A stretch of DNA of 64,000 nucleotides from an uncultured Halomonas sp. (GTDB lineage: Bacteria > Pseudomonadota > Gammaproteobacteria > Pseudomonadales > Halomonadaceae), in NCBI RefSeq assembly GCF_947501415.1, contig NZ_CANMVL010000011.1:248001-312000 (forward strand), written 5' to 3'. Positions 53,731 through 63,335 of the stretch are shown here, in pieces. The position numbers were made by a program, and so were the translations under genes. Within the stretch, counting starts at the first letter, position 1; each line of letters opens with the position of its first letter. The notes below the pieces were generated by a model, which saw only the letters and a list, made by a program, of their open reading frames with translations, did not search any database and had not been told where the DNA came from.

Positions 53731-54396
53731 CTAGCGCTCGATGCCCTCCTGCACGGCCCACACCGCCGCCTCGACCCGCGAGCGCAGGTTGAGCTTCTTG
53801 AGCAGGTGCTTGACGTGGACCTTCACCGTGCCCTCGGTGATCTCCAGCTTGCGGGCGATCATCTTGTTGGAGAGCCCCGCGGCCAGTTCGCGCAGGATCT
53901 CGCGTTCCCGCTGGGTCAGGCTGTGGATATCCGGTGCCGCCGGCTGGCTGCGCTGCTTGCGCAGTGCATCGGCGAGCAGCGAGGTCAGGCTCTCGCTGAG
54001 CACCATGCGACCCAGTGCCGCCTGACGCAGCTGACGAATCATCTCGTCGGGGTCCATGTCCTTGAGCAGGTAGCCGTCGGCGCCCGACTGCAGGGCGTTG
54101 ACCACATCCTCTTCATGGTCCGAGACCGTGAACATCACCACCCGACCGGCGAAGCCATTGCCTCGCAGCCGCCTGAGCGTCTCGATGCCGTCGATGCCCG
54201 GCATATTGAGATCGAGCAGCACCATGTCGGGGTCGAGCTCCTGTACCAGGCGGATTCCCTCCTCGGGCTCGCCGGCCTCGCCGGCGAGCAGCAGGTCATC
54301 CTCCAGCTCCAGTAGCTGGGAGACGCCGCGCCGCAGTAGCGGATGATCGTCGATGATCAGGATGGTGGCGGGGTGATCGGTCGTGATGGCGGTCAT
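53731..54396 (-). CDS. narL: Nitrate/nitrite response regulator NarL
   Basis: 221 residues. Receiver domain with acidic pocket IIDDHPL and phospho-Asp62 (VLLDLNMPGIDG), then a LuxR/NarL-type HTH (LTQREREILRELAAGLSNKMIARKLEI, about 151-177, ending in VKVHVKHLLKKL). Activates nar and narK genes in nitrate. Start overlaps the narX stop (ATGA). Confidence 0.94.
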   Translation of the reverse strand: MTAITTDHPATILIIDDHPLLRRGVSQLLELEDDLLLAGEAGEPEEGIRLVQELDPDMVLLDLNMPGIDGIETLRRLRGNGFAGRVVMFTVSDHEEDVVNALQSGADGYLLKDMDPDEMIRQLRQAALGRMVLSESLTSLLADALRKQRSQPAAPDIHSLTQREREILRELAAGLSNKMIARKLEITEGTVKVHVKHLLKKLNLRSRVEAAVWAVQEGIER

Positions 54397-56327
54397 CCTC
54401 GACTCCTGTAGCCATGGGGAGAATCGGCCACCTCGTCGGCAGGCAGGGTGGCGGCGTCTGGGTGGGGGGCCACCTGCTGGTGAATCAGGCGGGCGGTCTG
54501 GGGCGTGAAGATCAGCTCGACTCGCGTACCGCCGCCGGGGCGGTTATGCAGGCTCAGGCGACCGCCCAGGGAGTCGGCACGGTCGCGCATGATCACCAGC
54601 CCGTAGTGCATCGGCGGCGAGCCGTCGTCGGCAAGGCCGATGCCGTCGTCCTCGATGACAACGTGCAGCCTGGCCGCCTGGAAGTTGACGGTGACGGCGG
54701 CCCAGTGGGCGTTGGCATGCTTGAGCACGTTGGCCAGCGCCTCGCGCACCACCTGCAGCACATGGATCTCCTCATTGGGGCTGAGCAGGTGAGGCGGTAC
54801 GTCGATCTCCAGAGGGACGCTGAAACCGAGACGCTCGCCGAACTCCCGGGCCGTCTGACGCAGGGCGCTGGTCAGGCCCGGGGCCTCCAGCTTGAGGCGG
54901 AAGGTGGTGAGCAGCTCGCGCAGCTGACGGTAGGCGCTGCCGAGTCCGGTGCGCAGCTCGTCGAATACCGCCGCCTGGCTCTCCCGCGGGGCATCCTTCT
55001 GTTGCATGCGCTCGAGCCTGGCCACCTGCATCTTGAGATAGGAGAGCGACTGGGCCAGGGAGTCATGCAGCTCCCGGGCGATGATGGCGCGCTCGTTCAT
55101 CAGCGACACCTGCTGCTGCTCCTCGATGCGACGCTGCAGATAGATGGCGTTGGCCAGCTGGTCGGCCAGGGCATTGAGCAGGCGGCGCACGCTGTCGGAG
55201 AGCGGCTGGCTACTGGGGTGCCACACCTCCAGGGTGCCGAGCATCAGCTCGCCGACGCTCACCGGCAGCAGTAGGCACTCACCCTGTTCGGTCTGCTCCA
55301 GCCTGAGGGGCACGGGGTCGATCAGGCAGGCGTGGCAGTCGTGATCGCGGCAATACTCCGGGCGGCGTGGCGAGTGGGTGGCCAGTATCGGGATCTGGCG
55401 ATCATCGTAGGGGTCGTTCAGCGATAGCCGTATCGGACCGACCTCGAGCAGCTGGCCCAGCTCGCGCAGCATGGGCGCGGCGCTGGCGCAGAGGTCGTTG
55501 CCACCGCCGTAGAGCGCGCGGCTGCCATCGTGCATTAACTCCATGGCTCGATTGCTGCGCTCGAGCTCCCGCTGCTTGCGTGAGGCGTGTGCCTCCAGTT
55601 CGGCGTAGCTGGCACCGAGCTCCGTCGCCATGCCGTCCAGGGTGCGCCCGAGCAGGGCGAGCTCGTCGTTGCCGGTAAGGTGCGTTCGATAATCGAAGTT
55701 GCGTCGGGCGGCCTCGCGCGCCAGTACCACTAGCTGGTGCAGCGGCGCCACCAGGTTGTGACGAATATCGTAGAGGGCGATGGCCACCACGACCGCGGTC
55801 AGCACCAGGAACAGGATCTGCAGGGCGCTGAGCAGCTGGATCTTCGATTCGCTGTTCTGTTCGAGGAGGCTGACCAGCCGGTCGATGTCCGCCACCAGGC
55901 TGTCCAGCGTCTGACGCAGCGGGTCGACCTGAATCCTTACCTCGTCGATGGCCTGGCTCACCTGGGGAGCCAGCGCCGTGTGCCAGTTCGCCACCAGCAA
56001 CCGGTACTGCTCCCCCAGGGGGTGGTCCTCGGCCGTGGGCAGCGTGGCGGTCAGCCGGGGGCTGGCCAGACGGGTCTCCAGGCGTGACATCAGCGACTCC
56101 ACCCGTTCGCGTTGCGCCGGCTCGGGGTGCCGCTCGTAACGTTGCAGGGCCGCGACGATCTGGTAGGTGTTCATGCGCAGCGAGCCGGCCACGTTGATGG
56201 CGGCGGCGTCACCACGGCTGTCGTTGGCCACCGTCATGGTGACCACGATACTGACCAGGGCCATGGCGCTGATGGCGAGCAGGGAGGCGACGATGCGCGC
56301 CACCAGGGAGTGTTGCAGCAGTTTCAT
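54393..56327 (-). CDS. narX: Nitrate/nitrite sensor histidine kinase NarX
   Basis: 644 residues. Two transmembrane helices (about 13-35 and 155-175) bracket a periplasmic four-helix nitrate sensor; the P-box-like NDSRGDAAAINVAGSLRM follows the first helix. HAMP, a central module with the cysteine cluster EYCRDHDCHACL, then the HPK7 kinase with His421 (ARELHDSLAQSLSYLK) and HATPase. Start at 56327 (MKLLQHSLVAR) follows ggagact. Co-transcribed with narL. Confidence 0.93.
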   Translation of the reverse strand: MKLLQHSLVARIVASLLAISAMALVSIVVTMTVANDSRGDAAAINVAGSLRMNTYQIVAALQRYERHPEPAQRERVESLMSRLETRLASPRLTATLPTAEDHPLGEQYRLLVANWHTALAPQVSQAIDEVRIQVDPLRQTLDSLVADIDRLVSLLEQNSESKIQLLSALQILFLVLTAVVVAIALYDIRHNLVAPLHQLVVLAREAARRNFDYRTHLTGNDELALLGRTLDGMATELGASYAELEAHASRKQRELERSNRAMELMHDGSRALYGGGNDLCASAAPMLRELGQLLEVGPIRLSLNDPYDDRQIPILATHSPRRPEYCRDHDCHACLIDPVPLRLEQTEQGECLLLPVSVGELMLGTLEVWHPSSQPLSDSVRRLLNALADQLANAIYLQRRIEEQQQVSLMNERAIIARELHDSLAQSLSYLKMQVARLERMQQKDAPRESQAAVFDELRTGLGSAYRQLRELLTTFRLKLEAPGLTSALRQTAREFGERLGFSVPLEIDVPPHLLSPNEEIHVLQVVREALANVLKHANAHWAAVTVNFQAARLHVVIEDDGIGLADDGSPPMHYGLVIMRDRADSLGGRLSLHNRPGGGTRVELIFTPQTARLIHQQVAPHPDAATLPADEVADSPHGYRSRG

Positions 56328-56382
56328 AGTCTCCACAGGCCGTCGGGGAGTGGCGCATTGCATGGTGCTGGCTCGAGTCTAC

Positions 56383-56398
56383 TACACCCAAGGGGGTA
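56383..56398. promoter_or_regulatory. NarL-like 7-2-7 site between narX and the third narK-like gene
   Basis: TACACCC-AA-GGGGGTA, followed by another heptamer TACCTCC at 56406-56412. Lies 56 bases from narX and about 85 from the divergent transporter, so could serve either. Confidence 0.5.
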
Positions 56399-56482
56399 GG
56401 GCAGGTACCTCCACTGCCCCTTTGACCCCCGGGGCGGCTCTACACAGACTTTGGCCACACTCCACCGCTCCCTGGCCTTGCG

Positions 56483-57760
56483 ATGCCCCACGTCTCCGAA
56501 CGCGATGCTGTCGTCGGCTACCGCCCCCTGGTGGTGGTCCTGCTGTCGCCGCTGGCCTTTGCGCTGGTGTTCGCCAGCTGGACCATCTTCGCGGTGCTGG
56601 GGCTGGAGCTGCGCGCCATGCTGAGACTGGGCGAGCTCGGCTTCGCGCTCATGCTGGCCACCCCCATGCTGACCGGGGCGATGGCGGCGCTGCCCATGGC
56701 CGCCCTGGCCCGGCGCCATGGGGGGCGACGAGTGATGATCGCCTGCCTGCTGCTGATCTGCCCCTTCCTGTGGGCGGTGGCCCACTCCAGCACCTATCTG
56801 CACTTCCTGCTTGCCGGCGCCGGCCTGGGGCTTGGGGCCGGCTCGCTGGCGGCGGGACTGGTCTATGTGGCCGCGCTGTCACCGCGGCGGCATGCCGGTC
56901 TGGCGCTGGGGCTCTATGGTGCCGGGATGGTGGGGGCCGGACTCAGCTACCTGCTGCTGCCGCTGATCAGCCAGGCCTATGGCTGGCGCAGTGCCCCTCT
57001 GCTCTATCTGCTGCCGGTGCTGGCGGTGGCGACGCTGTTGTGGCTGTTCGCCGATGACCCGGACCCCTCGGCCGATTCGGGCGAGATCGACGATGACGCC
57101 ATGACGAGAGGAGAGCGGCCGGGCTGGCTCGAGGCACTGCGACACTGGCGCCCCTGGCGACTGGCGGTGGTCTACAGCTTCTTCTATGGCGCCTTCGTGG
57201 CGCTGTCGCTGTGGCTGCCGGGCTACCTCGGTGCCCAGTATGGCCTGGAGTTGCGAAGTGCCGCGCTGCTGGCACTGCCCTTCCCGCTGGCGGTGGGGCT
57301 GGGGCAGGTGGCTGGCGGCGCCTGGGGGGACGCCCACGACTTTCGCGACCTGCGCTGGTGGGTCAGCGCCTTCGTGCTGGTCTGCCTGTTTCTGCTCTCC
57401 TACCCCCCCTTCACCATGCAGATCGAGGGGGTGGGCCGGGTGCTGACGCTGCACTATGCCGCGCCGCTGTGGGGCTTTCTGACGCTGCTGGTGACCATGG
57501 GGCTGATCATGGGGGTGGGACAGGGCAGCCTGATGCGCATGATTCACCGCGACCACGGCAGTCAGCTGGCGCTGGTGGGCGGGCTGGCGCTGACCCTGGG
57601 CGGTCTGTTTGGCGCTCTGCTGCCGCTGATGTTCGCCCTGGGCAATCACTGGGTAGGCATCCGCACCGCGGGGTTCATGTTTCTCTACGCGTCGCTGGTG
57701 GTGTGCATGCTGATGATGCTCTGGGATCACGTCAACGGCGCGGGGGGAAAAGGGGCCTGA
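56483..57760 (+). CDS. NarK-like MFS transporter
   Basis: 425 residues, twelve transmembrane helices. Related to type I NarK (motif LGLGAGSLAAGLVYVAALSPRRHAGLALGLYGAGMVGAGLSYLL at about 113-156), but the nitrate signature Asn and Phe positions are altered. A charged loop (about 195-215) splits the two halves. Its location before narG suggests nitrate or nitrite transport. Divergent from narX. Start ATG 56483 is tentative, with no strong ribosome binding site. Confidence 0.75.
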   Translation: MPHVSERDAVVGYRPLVVVLLSPLAFALVFASWTIFAVLGLELRAMLRLGELGFALMLATPMLTGAMAALPMAALARRHGGRRVMIACLLLICPFLWAVAHSSTYLHFLLAGAGLGLGAGSLAAGLVYVAALSPRRHAGLALGLYGAGMVGAGLSYLLLPLISQAYGWRSAPLLYLLPVLAVATLLWLFADDPDPSADSGEIDDDAMTRGERPGWLEALRHWRPWRLAVVYSFFYGAFVALSLWLPGYLGAQYGLELRSAALLALPFPLAVGLGQVAGGAWGDAHDFRDLRWWVSAFVLVCLFLLSYPPFTMQIEGVGRVLTLHYAAPLWGFLTLLVTMGLIMGVGQGSLMRMIHRDHGSQLALVGGLALTLGGLFGALLPLMFALGNHWVGIRTAGFMFLYASLVVCMLMMLWDHVNGAGGKGA

Positions 57761-57800
57761 TAAAGGCGATACCTCGCCCATGACGGGCCTCTATCTCCTT

Positions 57801-57828
57801 GGTGGTAGAGAGACGGTATATGGAGGTA
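57801..57828. promoter_or_regulatory. NarL-like heptamers upstream of narG
   Basis: GGTGGTA (57801-57807) and GGAGGTA (57822-57828), 21 bases apart (two helical turns) and in direct orientation, about 140-170 bases before the narG ATG. No clear FNR box was found in this gap. Confidence 0.4.
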
Positions 57829-57969
57829 ACCGGGCAGTAATCGTCGCGCCGATCACCCAGAATTGCCTGCATGTCACCGGCCTGGTCCACGCATGATGCG
57901 CACTCGATCCAGGCTGACCGAGTGGCCCCGCGAGGTCACACCTCTTTTTCAGGAGCCTGGAGAGCGACC

Positions 57970-60900
57970 ATGAGTCACTTCATCGATCGGCTGAACTTCT
58001 TCCGCAAGGCCCGCGAGCCCTTTGCCAATGATCACGGCGAGCTGCGCGACGAGTCCCGCGGCTGGGAGAACGGCTACCGGCAGCGCTGGCAGCATGACAA
58101 GATCGTGCGCTCTACCCATGGGGTGAACTGCACCGGATCCTGCAGTTGGAAGATCTACGTCAAGAATGGCCTGGTCACCTGGGAGACCCAGCAGACCGAC
58201 TATCCGCGCACCCGGCCCGACCTGCCCAACCACGAGCCGCGGGGTTGTCCGCGCGGTGCCAGCTACTCCTGGTACATGTACAGTGCCAATCGTCTCAAGT
58301 ATCCGCTGATCCGCAAGCCGCTGCTCAAGCTGTGGCGCCAGGCGCTGGAGGAGAAGAAGGATCCGGTCGAGGCGTGGGCCTCCATCGTCGAGGACCCGGC
58401 CAAGGCCAAGCAGTACAAGCGTGCCCGCGGCATGGGCGGCTTCGTGCGCGCCGACTGGAACGAGCTTAACCAGCTGATCGGCGCCTCCAACGTCTATACC
58501 ACCAAGCAGTACGGCCCGGATCGCATCATCGGCTTCTCGCCGATTCCCGCCATGTCCATGGTCAGCTACGCTTCCGGTGCCCGCTATCTGTCGCTGATCG
58601 GTGGCGTCTGCCTGTCGTTCTACGACTGGTACTGCGACCTGCCCCCGGCCAGCCCCCAGACCTGGGGCGAGCAGACCGACGTGCCCGAGTCCGCCGACTG
58701 GTACAACTCCGGCTACATCATTGCCTGGGGCTCCAACGTGCCGCAGACGCGGACCCCGGACGCCCACTTCTTCACCGAGGTGCGCTACAAGGGTACCAAG
58801 ACCGTCTCGATCACCCCTGACTACGCCGAGGTCTCCAAGCTCACCGACGAGTGGCTCTCCGCCAAGCAGGGCACCGATGCTGCCCTGGCCATGGCCATGG
58901 GTCACGTCATCCTCAAGGAGTTCCACCTCGAGAAGAGCAGCAGCTACTTCAGCGACTATGTGCGGCGCTATACCGACATGCCGTTCCTGGTCGAGCTCGA
59001 GGCTCGCGAGGACGGCAGCTATGCGCCGGGCCGCCAGATGCGCGCCAGCGACTTCGAGGCGAGCCTGGGCCAGGGCAACAACCCCGAGTGGAAGACCGTG
59101 GCGTGGGACGAGGCCCGCGACCAGCTGGTGGTCCCGCGGGGCTCCATCGGCTTCCGCTGGGGCGAGACCGGCGACGAGGTGGGCAAGTGGAATCTCGAGC
59201 CGCTGGACGCCGAAGGCACCGAGATCAAGCCGCTGCTGACCCTGGCCGACAGGCATGACGAGGTGGCGAAGGTCGCCTTCCCCTACTTCGGTGGCATCGC
59301 TCACGAACACTTCGATCACGTCAAGAGCGGCGGCGCCAGCGACGAGCTGCTGTTCCACAGCCTGCCCGTCAAGCGCCTGAAGAAGGCCGACGGCTCCGAG
59401 GCGCTCGCGGTCACGGTGTTCGACCTGATGTGCGCCAACTACGGCATCGACCGCGGGTTTGGCGAGGATGACGGTGCCACCTCCCTGGACGAGGTGAAGC
59501 CCTACACCCCGGCCTGGCAGGAGAAGATCACCGGCGTGCCCGCCGAGCAGGCCACCCGTATCGCCCGTGAGTTCGCCGAGAATGCCGACAAGACCCAGGG
59601 TCGCAGCATGATCATCGTCGGTGCCGGCATGAACCACTGGTACCACATGGACATGAACTACCGTGGCCTGATCAACATGCTGGTCATGTGTGGCTGCATC
59701 GGGCAGAGCGGCGGCGGCTGGTCCCACTATGTCGGGCAGGAGAAGCTGCGACCGCAGACCGGCTGGACCCCGCTGGCCTTCGGCCTCGACTGGCAGCGTC
59801 CGCCGCGCCACATGAACGGTACCTCCTTTTTCTACAACCACTCCTCACAGTGGCGCTACGAGAAGCTCGAGATCAAGGAGATCCTGTCGCCGCTGGCCAA
59901 GGCCGAGGACTACCCCGGCAGCCTGATCGACTTCAACGTGCGCGCCGAGCGCATGGGCTGGCTGCCTTCCGCGCCTCAGCTGGGTACCAACCCGCTGCGC
60001 CTGGCCGCGGCCGCCGAGGCCGCCGGCATGTCCACCCAGGACTACGCCGTCCAGCAGCTCAAGGAGGGCAAGCTCGCCTTCGCCGCGGAGGATCCGGACA
60101 ACCCCCAGAACTTCCCGCGCAACATGTTCATCTGGCGTTCCAACCTGCTGGGCAGCTCCGGAAAGGGCCATGAGTACATGCTCAAGTACCTGCTGGGTAC
60201 CCGTCACGGTATCCAGGGCAAGGACCTGGGCGACTTCGGCGGCCAGAAGCCGGAAGAGGTCAAGTGGCATGACGATGCCCCCGAGGGCAAGGTCGACCTG
60301 CTGGTGACCCTGGACTTCCGCATGTCCACCACCTGCCTCTACTCGGACGTCGTGCTGCCTACGGCGACCTGGTACGAGAAGGACGACCTCAACACCTCCG
60401 ACATGCACCCCTTCATCCACCCGCTGACCGCGGCCACCGACCCGGCGTGGGAGTCGCGCAGCGACTGGGAGATCTTCAAGGGGATCGCCAAGTCATTCTC
60501 CGAGGCCGCCGAGGGGCACCTGGGCGAGGAGACCGACCTGGTCACCCTGCCGCATCAGCACGACTCCCCGGCCGAGCTGGCTCAGGTCGATGTGAAGGAC
60601 TGGAAGAAGGGCGAGTGCGAGCCCATTCCCGGCAAGACCATGCCGGCGCTGATCGAGGTCAAGCGTAACTACCCCGAGACCTATGAGCGCTTCACCTCCA
60701 TCGGCCCGCTGCTCGAGAGCATCGGCAACGGCGGCAAGGGTATCAGCTGGAAGACCGAGTCCGAGGTGGACCTGCTCGGCAAGCTCAACCACCGCAAGAC
60801 CGAGGGGCCGCACAAGGGGCGCCCGCGTCTCGACAGTGCCGTCGATGCCGCCGAGATGATCCTGACCCTGGCGCCGGAGACTAACGGCCAGGTGGCGGTG

Positions 60901-61752
60901 AAAGCCTGGGACGCGCTCTCCAAGATCACCGGGCGGGATCATACCCACCTGGCGCTGCCCAAGGAGGACGAGAAGATCCGCTTCCGCGACATCGTCGCCC
61001 AGCCCCGAAAGATCATCTCCAGCCCCACCTGGTCCGGCCTCGAGGACGAGCACGTCTCCTACAACGCCGGTTATACCAACGTGCATGAGCTGATCCCGTG
61101 GCGCACGGTGAGCGGTCGCCAGCAGTTCTATCAGGATCACCCCTGGATGCGCGCCTTCGGCGAGAGCCTGCTGGTCTATCGTCCGCCCATCGACACCAAG
61201 GCGGCGGTAAGCGTGGCCGAGCACGGTTTTGCAGAAAACAAGGGCAACGGTAACCCGGAGATCGCGCTGAACTGGATCACTCCGCACCAGAAGTGGGGCA
61301 TCCACTCCACCTACAGCGACAACCTGCTGATGCAGACCCTGTCGCGGGGCGGTCCGATCGTCTGGATGTCCGAGGACGATGCGAAATCCATCGGTGTCGA
61401 GGACAACGACTGGATCGAGCTCTACAACGCCAACGGCGCCATCGCGGCCCGGGCGGTGGTCAGTCAGCGGGTCAAGAACGGCATGGCGATGATGTATCAC
61501 GCCCAGGAGCGGATCCTGAACATGCCGGGCTCCGAGATGACCGGGACCCGTGGCGGCATCCATAACTCGGTGACGCGTGTGTGCCCCAAGCCGACTCATA
61601 TGATCGGTGGCTACGCGCAGCTCTCCTACAGCTTCAACTACTACGGCACCGTCGGTTCCAACCGCGATGAGTTCGTTATCGTGCGCAAGATGAAGAAGAT
61701 CGACTGGCTGGACGGTGAAGGCAATGATTACGAGCAGGAGGCCGTGAAATGA
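57970..61752 (+). CDS. narG: Respiratory nitrate reductase alpha subunit
   Basis: 1260 residues, normal for NarG. FS0 cluster ligands His50, Cys54, Cys58 (HGVNCTGSC) and the later GCPRGAS cysteine. Molybdenum-bis-MGD binding regions follow, with the coordinating Asp expected in PDYAEVSKLTDEWL vicinity. Reduces nitrate in the cytoplasm. Start at 57970 (MSHFIDRLNF) follows ggagagcga; the frame is open to 57871. No Tat signal is cleaved in this family. Overlaps narH by ATGA. Confidence 0.98.
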   Translation: MSHFIDRLNFFRKAREPFANDHGELRDESRGWENGYRQRWQHDKIVRSTHGVNCTGSCSWKIYVKNGLVTWETQQTDYPRTRPDLPNHEPRGCPRGASYSWYMYSANRLKYPLIRKPLLKLWRQALEEKKDPVEAWASIVEDPAKAKQYKRARGMGGFVRADWNELNQLIGASNVYTTKQYGPDRIIGFSPIPAMSMVSYASGARYLSLIGGVCLSFYDWYCDLPPASPQTWGEQTDVPESADWYNSGYIIAWGSNVPQTRTPDAHFFTEVRYKGTKTVSITPDYAEVSKLTDEWLSAKQGTDAALAMAMGHVILKEFHLEKSSSYFSDYVRRYTDMPFLVELEAREDGSYAPGRQMRASDFEASLGQGNNPEWKTVAWDEARDQLVVPRGSIGFRWGETGDEVGKWNLEPLDAEGTEIKPLLTLADRHDEVAKVAFPYFGGIAHEHFDHVKSGGASDELLFHSLPVKRLKKADGSEALAVTVFDLMCANYGIDRGFGEDDGATSLDEVKPYTPAWQEKITGVPAEQATRIAREFAENADKTQGRSMIIVGAGMNHWYHMDMNYRGLINMLVMCGCIGQSGGGWSHYVGQEKLRPQTGWTPLAFGLDWQRPPRHMNGTSFFYNHSSQWRYEKLEIKEILSPLAKAEDYPGSLIDFNVRAERMGWLPSAPQLGTNPLRLAAAAEAAGMSTQDYAVQQLKEGKLAFAAEDPDNPQNFPRNMFIWRSNLLGSSGKGHEYMLKYLLGTRHGIQGKDLGDFGGQKPEEVKWHDDAPEGKVDLLVTLDFRMSTTCLYSDVVLPTATWYEKDDLNTSDMHPFIHPLTAATDPAWESRSDWEIFKGIAKSFSEAAEGHLGEETDLVTLPHQHDSPAELAQVDVKDWKKGECEPIPGKTMPALIEVKRNYPETYERFTSIGPLLESIGNGGKGISWKTESEVDLLGKLNHRKTEGPHKGRPRLDSAVDAAEMILTLAPETNGQVAVKAWDALSKITGRDHTHLALPKEDEKIRFRDIVAQPRKIISSPTWSGLEDEHVSYNAGYTNVHELIPWRTVSGRQQFYQDHPWMRAFGESLLVYRPPIDTKAAVSVAEHGFAENKGNGNPEIALNWITPHQKWGIHSTYSDNLLMQTLSRGGPIVWMSEDDAKSIGVEDNDWIELYNANGAIAARAVVSQRVKNGMAMMYHAQERILNMPGSEMTGTRGGIHNSVTRVCPKPTHMIGGYAQLSYSFNYYGTVGSNRDEFVIVRKMKKIDWLDGEGNDYEQEAVK

Positions 61753-63335
61753 AGATTCGTTCCCAGGTAGGCATGGTCCTCAACCTCGACAAGTGCATCG
61801 GCTGCCACACCTGCTCGGTGACCTGCAAGAACGTCTGGACCAGTCGTGAGGGAGTGGAATACGCCTGGTTCAACAACGTCGAGACCAAGCCCGGCATCGG
61901 TTATCCCAAGGAGTGGGAGAACCAGGACAAGTGGAAGGGCGGCTGGATGCGTCGCAAGGACGGCAAGATCGAGCCGCGCATCGGCGGCAAGTGGCGGGTG
62001 CTGGCGAATATCTTCGCCAACCCCGACCTGCCGGAGATCGACGACTACTACGAGCCGTTCACCTTCGACTACGAGCATCTGCACACCGCCAAGCAGGGTG
62101 AGCACCAGCCCACCGCGCGTCCGCGCTCGCTGATCTCCGGCCAGCGCATGAACAAGATCGAGTGGGGTCCCAACTGGGAGGAGATACTGGGCACCGAGTT
62201 CGCCAAGCGGCGCAAGGACATGAACTTCGAGAAGGTGCAGGCCGATATCTACGGCCAGTTCGAGAACACCTTCATGATGTATCTGCCGCGCCTGTGCGAG
62301 CACTGCCTGAACCCGACCTGCGTGGCGAGCTGCCCCTCCGGGGCCATCTACAAGCGCGAGGAGGACGGCATCGTCCTGATCGACCAGGACAAGTGCCGCG
62401 GCTGGCGGATGTGCATCTCCGGCTGTCCCTACAAGAAGATCTACTACAACTGGAAGACCGGCAAGTCCGAGAAGTGCATCTTCTGCTACCCACGCATCGA
62501 GGCCGGCCAGCCGACGGTCTGCTCCGAGACTTGTGTGGGCCGCATTCGCTACCTCGGTGTGCTGCTCTACGATGCCGACCGTATCGAGGAGGTGGCAAGT
62601 TCACCGGACGTGCGCGATCTCTATCATCGTCAGTGCGAGATCTTCCTGGATCCCAACGACCCGGAAGTGATCGCCCAGGCGAAGAAGGATGGCATCACCG
62701 ATAACGTGATCAAGGCCGCCCAGGCCTCGCCGGTCTACAAGATGGCCATGGACTGGGGGCTGGCGCTGCCGCTGCACCCCGAGTATCGCACCCTGCCGAT
62801 GGTCTGGTACGTGCCGCCGCTGTCACCGATCCAGTCCGCCGCCGAGGCCGGCAAGGTCGAGTTCGACGGCGTGATGCCCAAGATCGAGTCGCTGCGCATT
62901 CCGGTGAAGTACCTGGCCAACATGCTGACCGCCGGTGAGGAGGAGCCCGTGGTGCTGGCGCTCAAGCGCCTGATGGCCATGCGCCTCTACATGCGCGGCA
63001 AGCATGTGGAGGGCCAGGCCAACACCGAGGTGCTGGAGGGCGTCGGCCTGACCGAGCAGCAGGTGGAAGAGATGTACCGCTACCTGGCCATCGCCAACTA
63101 CGAGGATCGCTTCGTGATCCCCACCAGCCATCGCGAGATGGCGACCGAGGCCTTCCCCGAGCGTGGCGGCTGCGGCTTCAGCTTCGGTGATGGCTGCCAC
63201 GGCGACAGCAGCGAGAGCCTGTTTGGCGGTCGCAAGACCACCGCGACCCTGGTGAAGCCGGTAGAGACCTTCGATCCGCAGGCACAGAGCAGTGTTCGGA
63301 GCGATAAGAAAACCGAGGAGGCCCGTCATGGCTGA
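61749..63335 (+). CDS. narH: Respiratory nitrate reductase beta subunit
   Basis: 528 residues. Four cluster motifs: CIGCHTCSVTC at about 16-26, CEHCLNPTCVASCP, CRGWRMCISGCP (Trp in place of one Cys, typical of the [3Fe-4S] FS4 cluster), and CIFCYPRIEAGQPTVCSETC. It passes electrons from NarI to NarG. The C-terminus (DKKTEEARHG) overlaps the narJ start by eight bases. Confidence 0.98.
   Translation: MKIRSQVGMVLNLDKCIGCHTCSVTCKNVWTSREGVEYAWFNNVETKPGIGYPKEWENQDKWKGGWMRRKDGKIEPRIGGKWRVLANIFANPDLPEIDDYYEPFTFDYEHLHTAKQGEHQPTARPRSLISGQRMNKIEWGPNWEEILGTEFAKRRKDMNFEKVQADIYGQFENTFMMYLPRLCEHCLNPTCVASCPSGAIYKREEDGIVLIDQDKCRGWRMCISGCPYKKIYYNWKTGKSEKCIFCYPRIEAGQPTVCSETCVGRIRYLGVLLYDADRIEEVASSPDVRDLYHRQCEIFLDPNDPEVIAQAKKDGITDNVIKAAQASPVYKMAMDWGLALPLHPEYRTLPMVWYVPPLSPIQSAAEAGKVEFDGVMPKIESLRIPVKYLANMLTAGEEEPVVLALKRLMAMRLYMRGKHVEGQANTEVLEGVGLTEQQVEEMYRYLAIANYEDRFVIPTSHREMATEAFPERGGCGFSFGDGCHGDSSESLFGGRKTTATLVKPVETFDPQAQSSVRSDKKTEEARHG

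Noticed and set aside
57949..59841. A 630-codon open frame opposite narG
   Set aside because: Antisense to the NarG N-terminal half with its Fe-S motif; no recognisable protein features.
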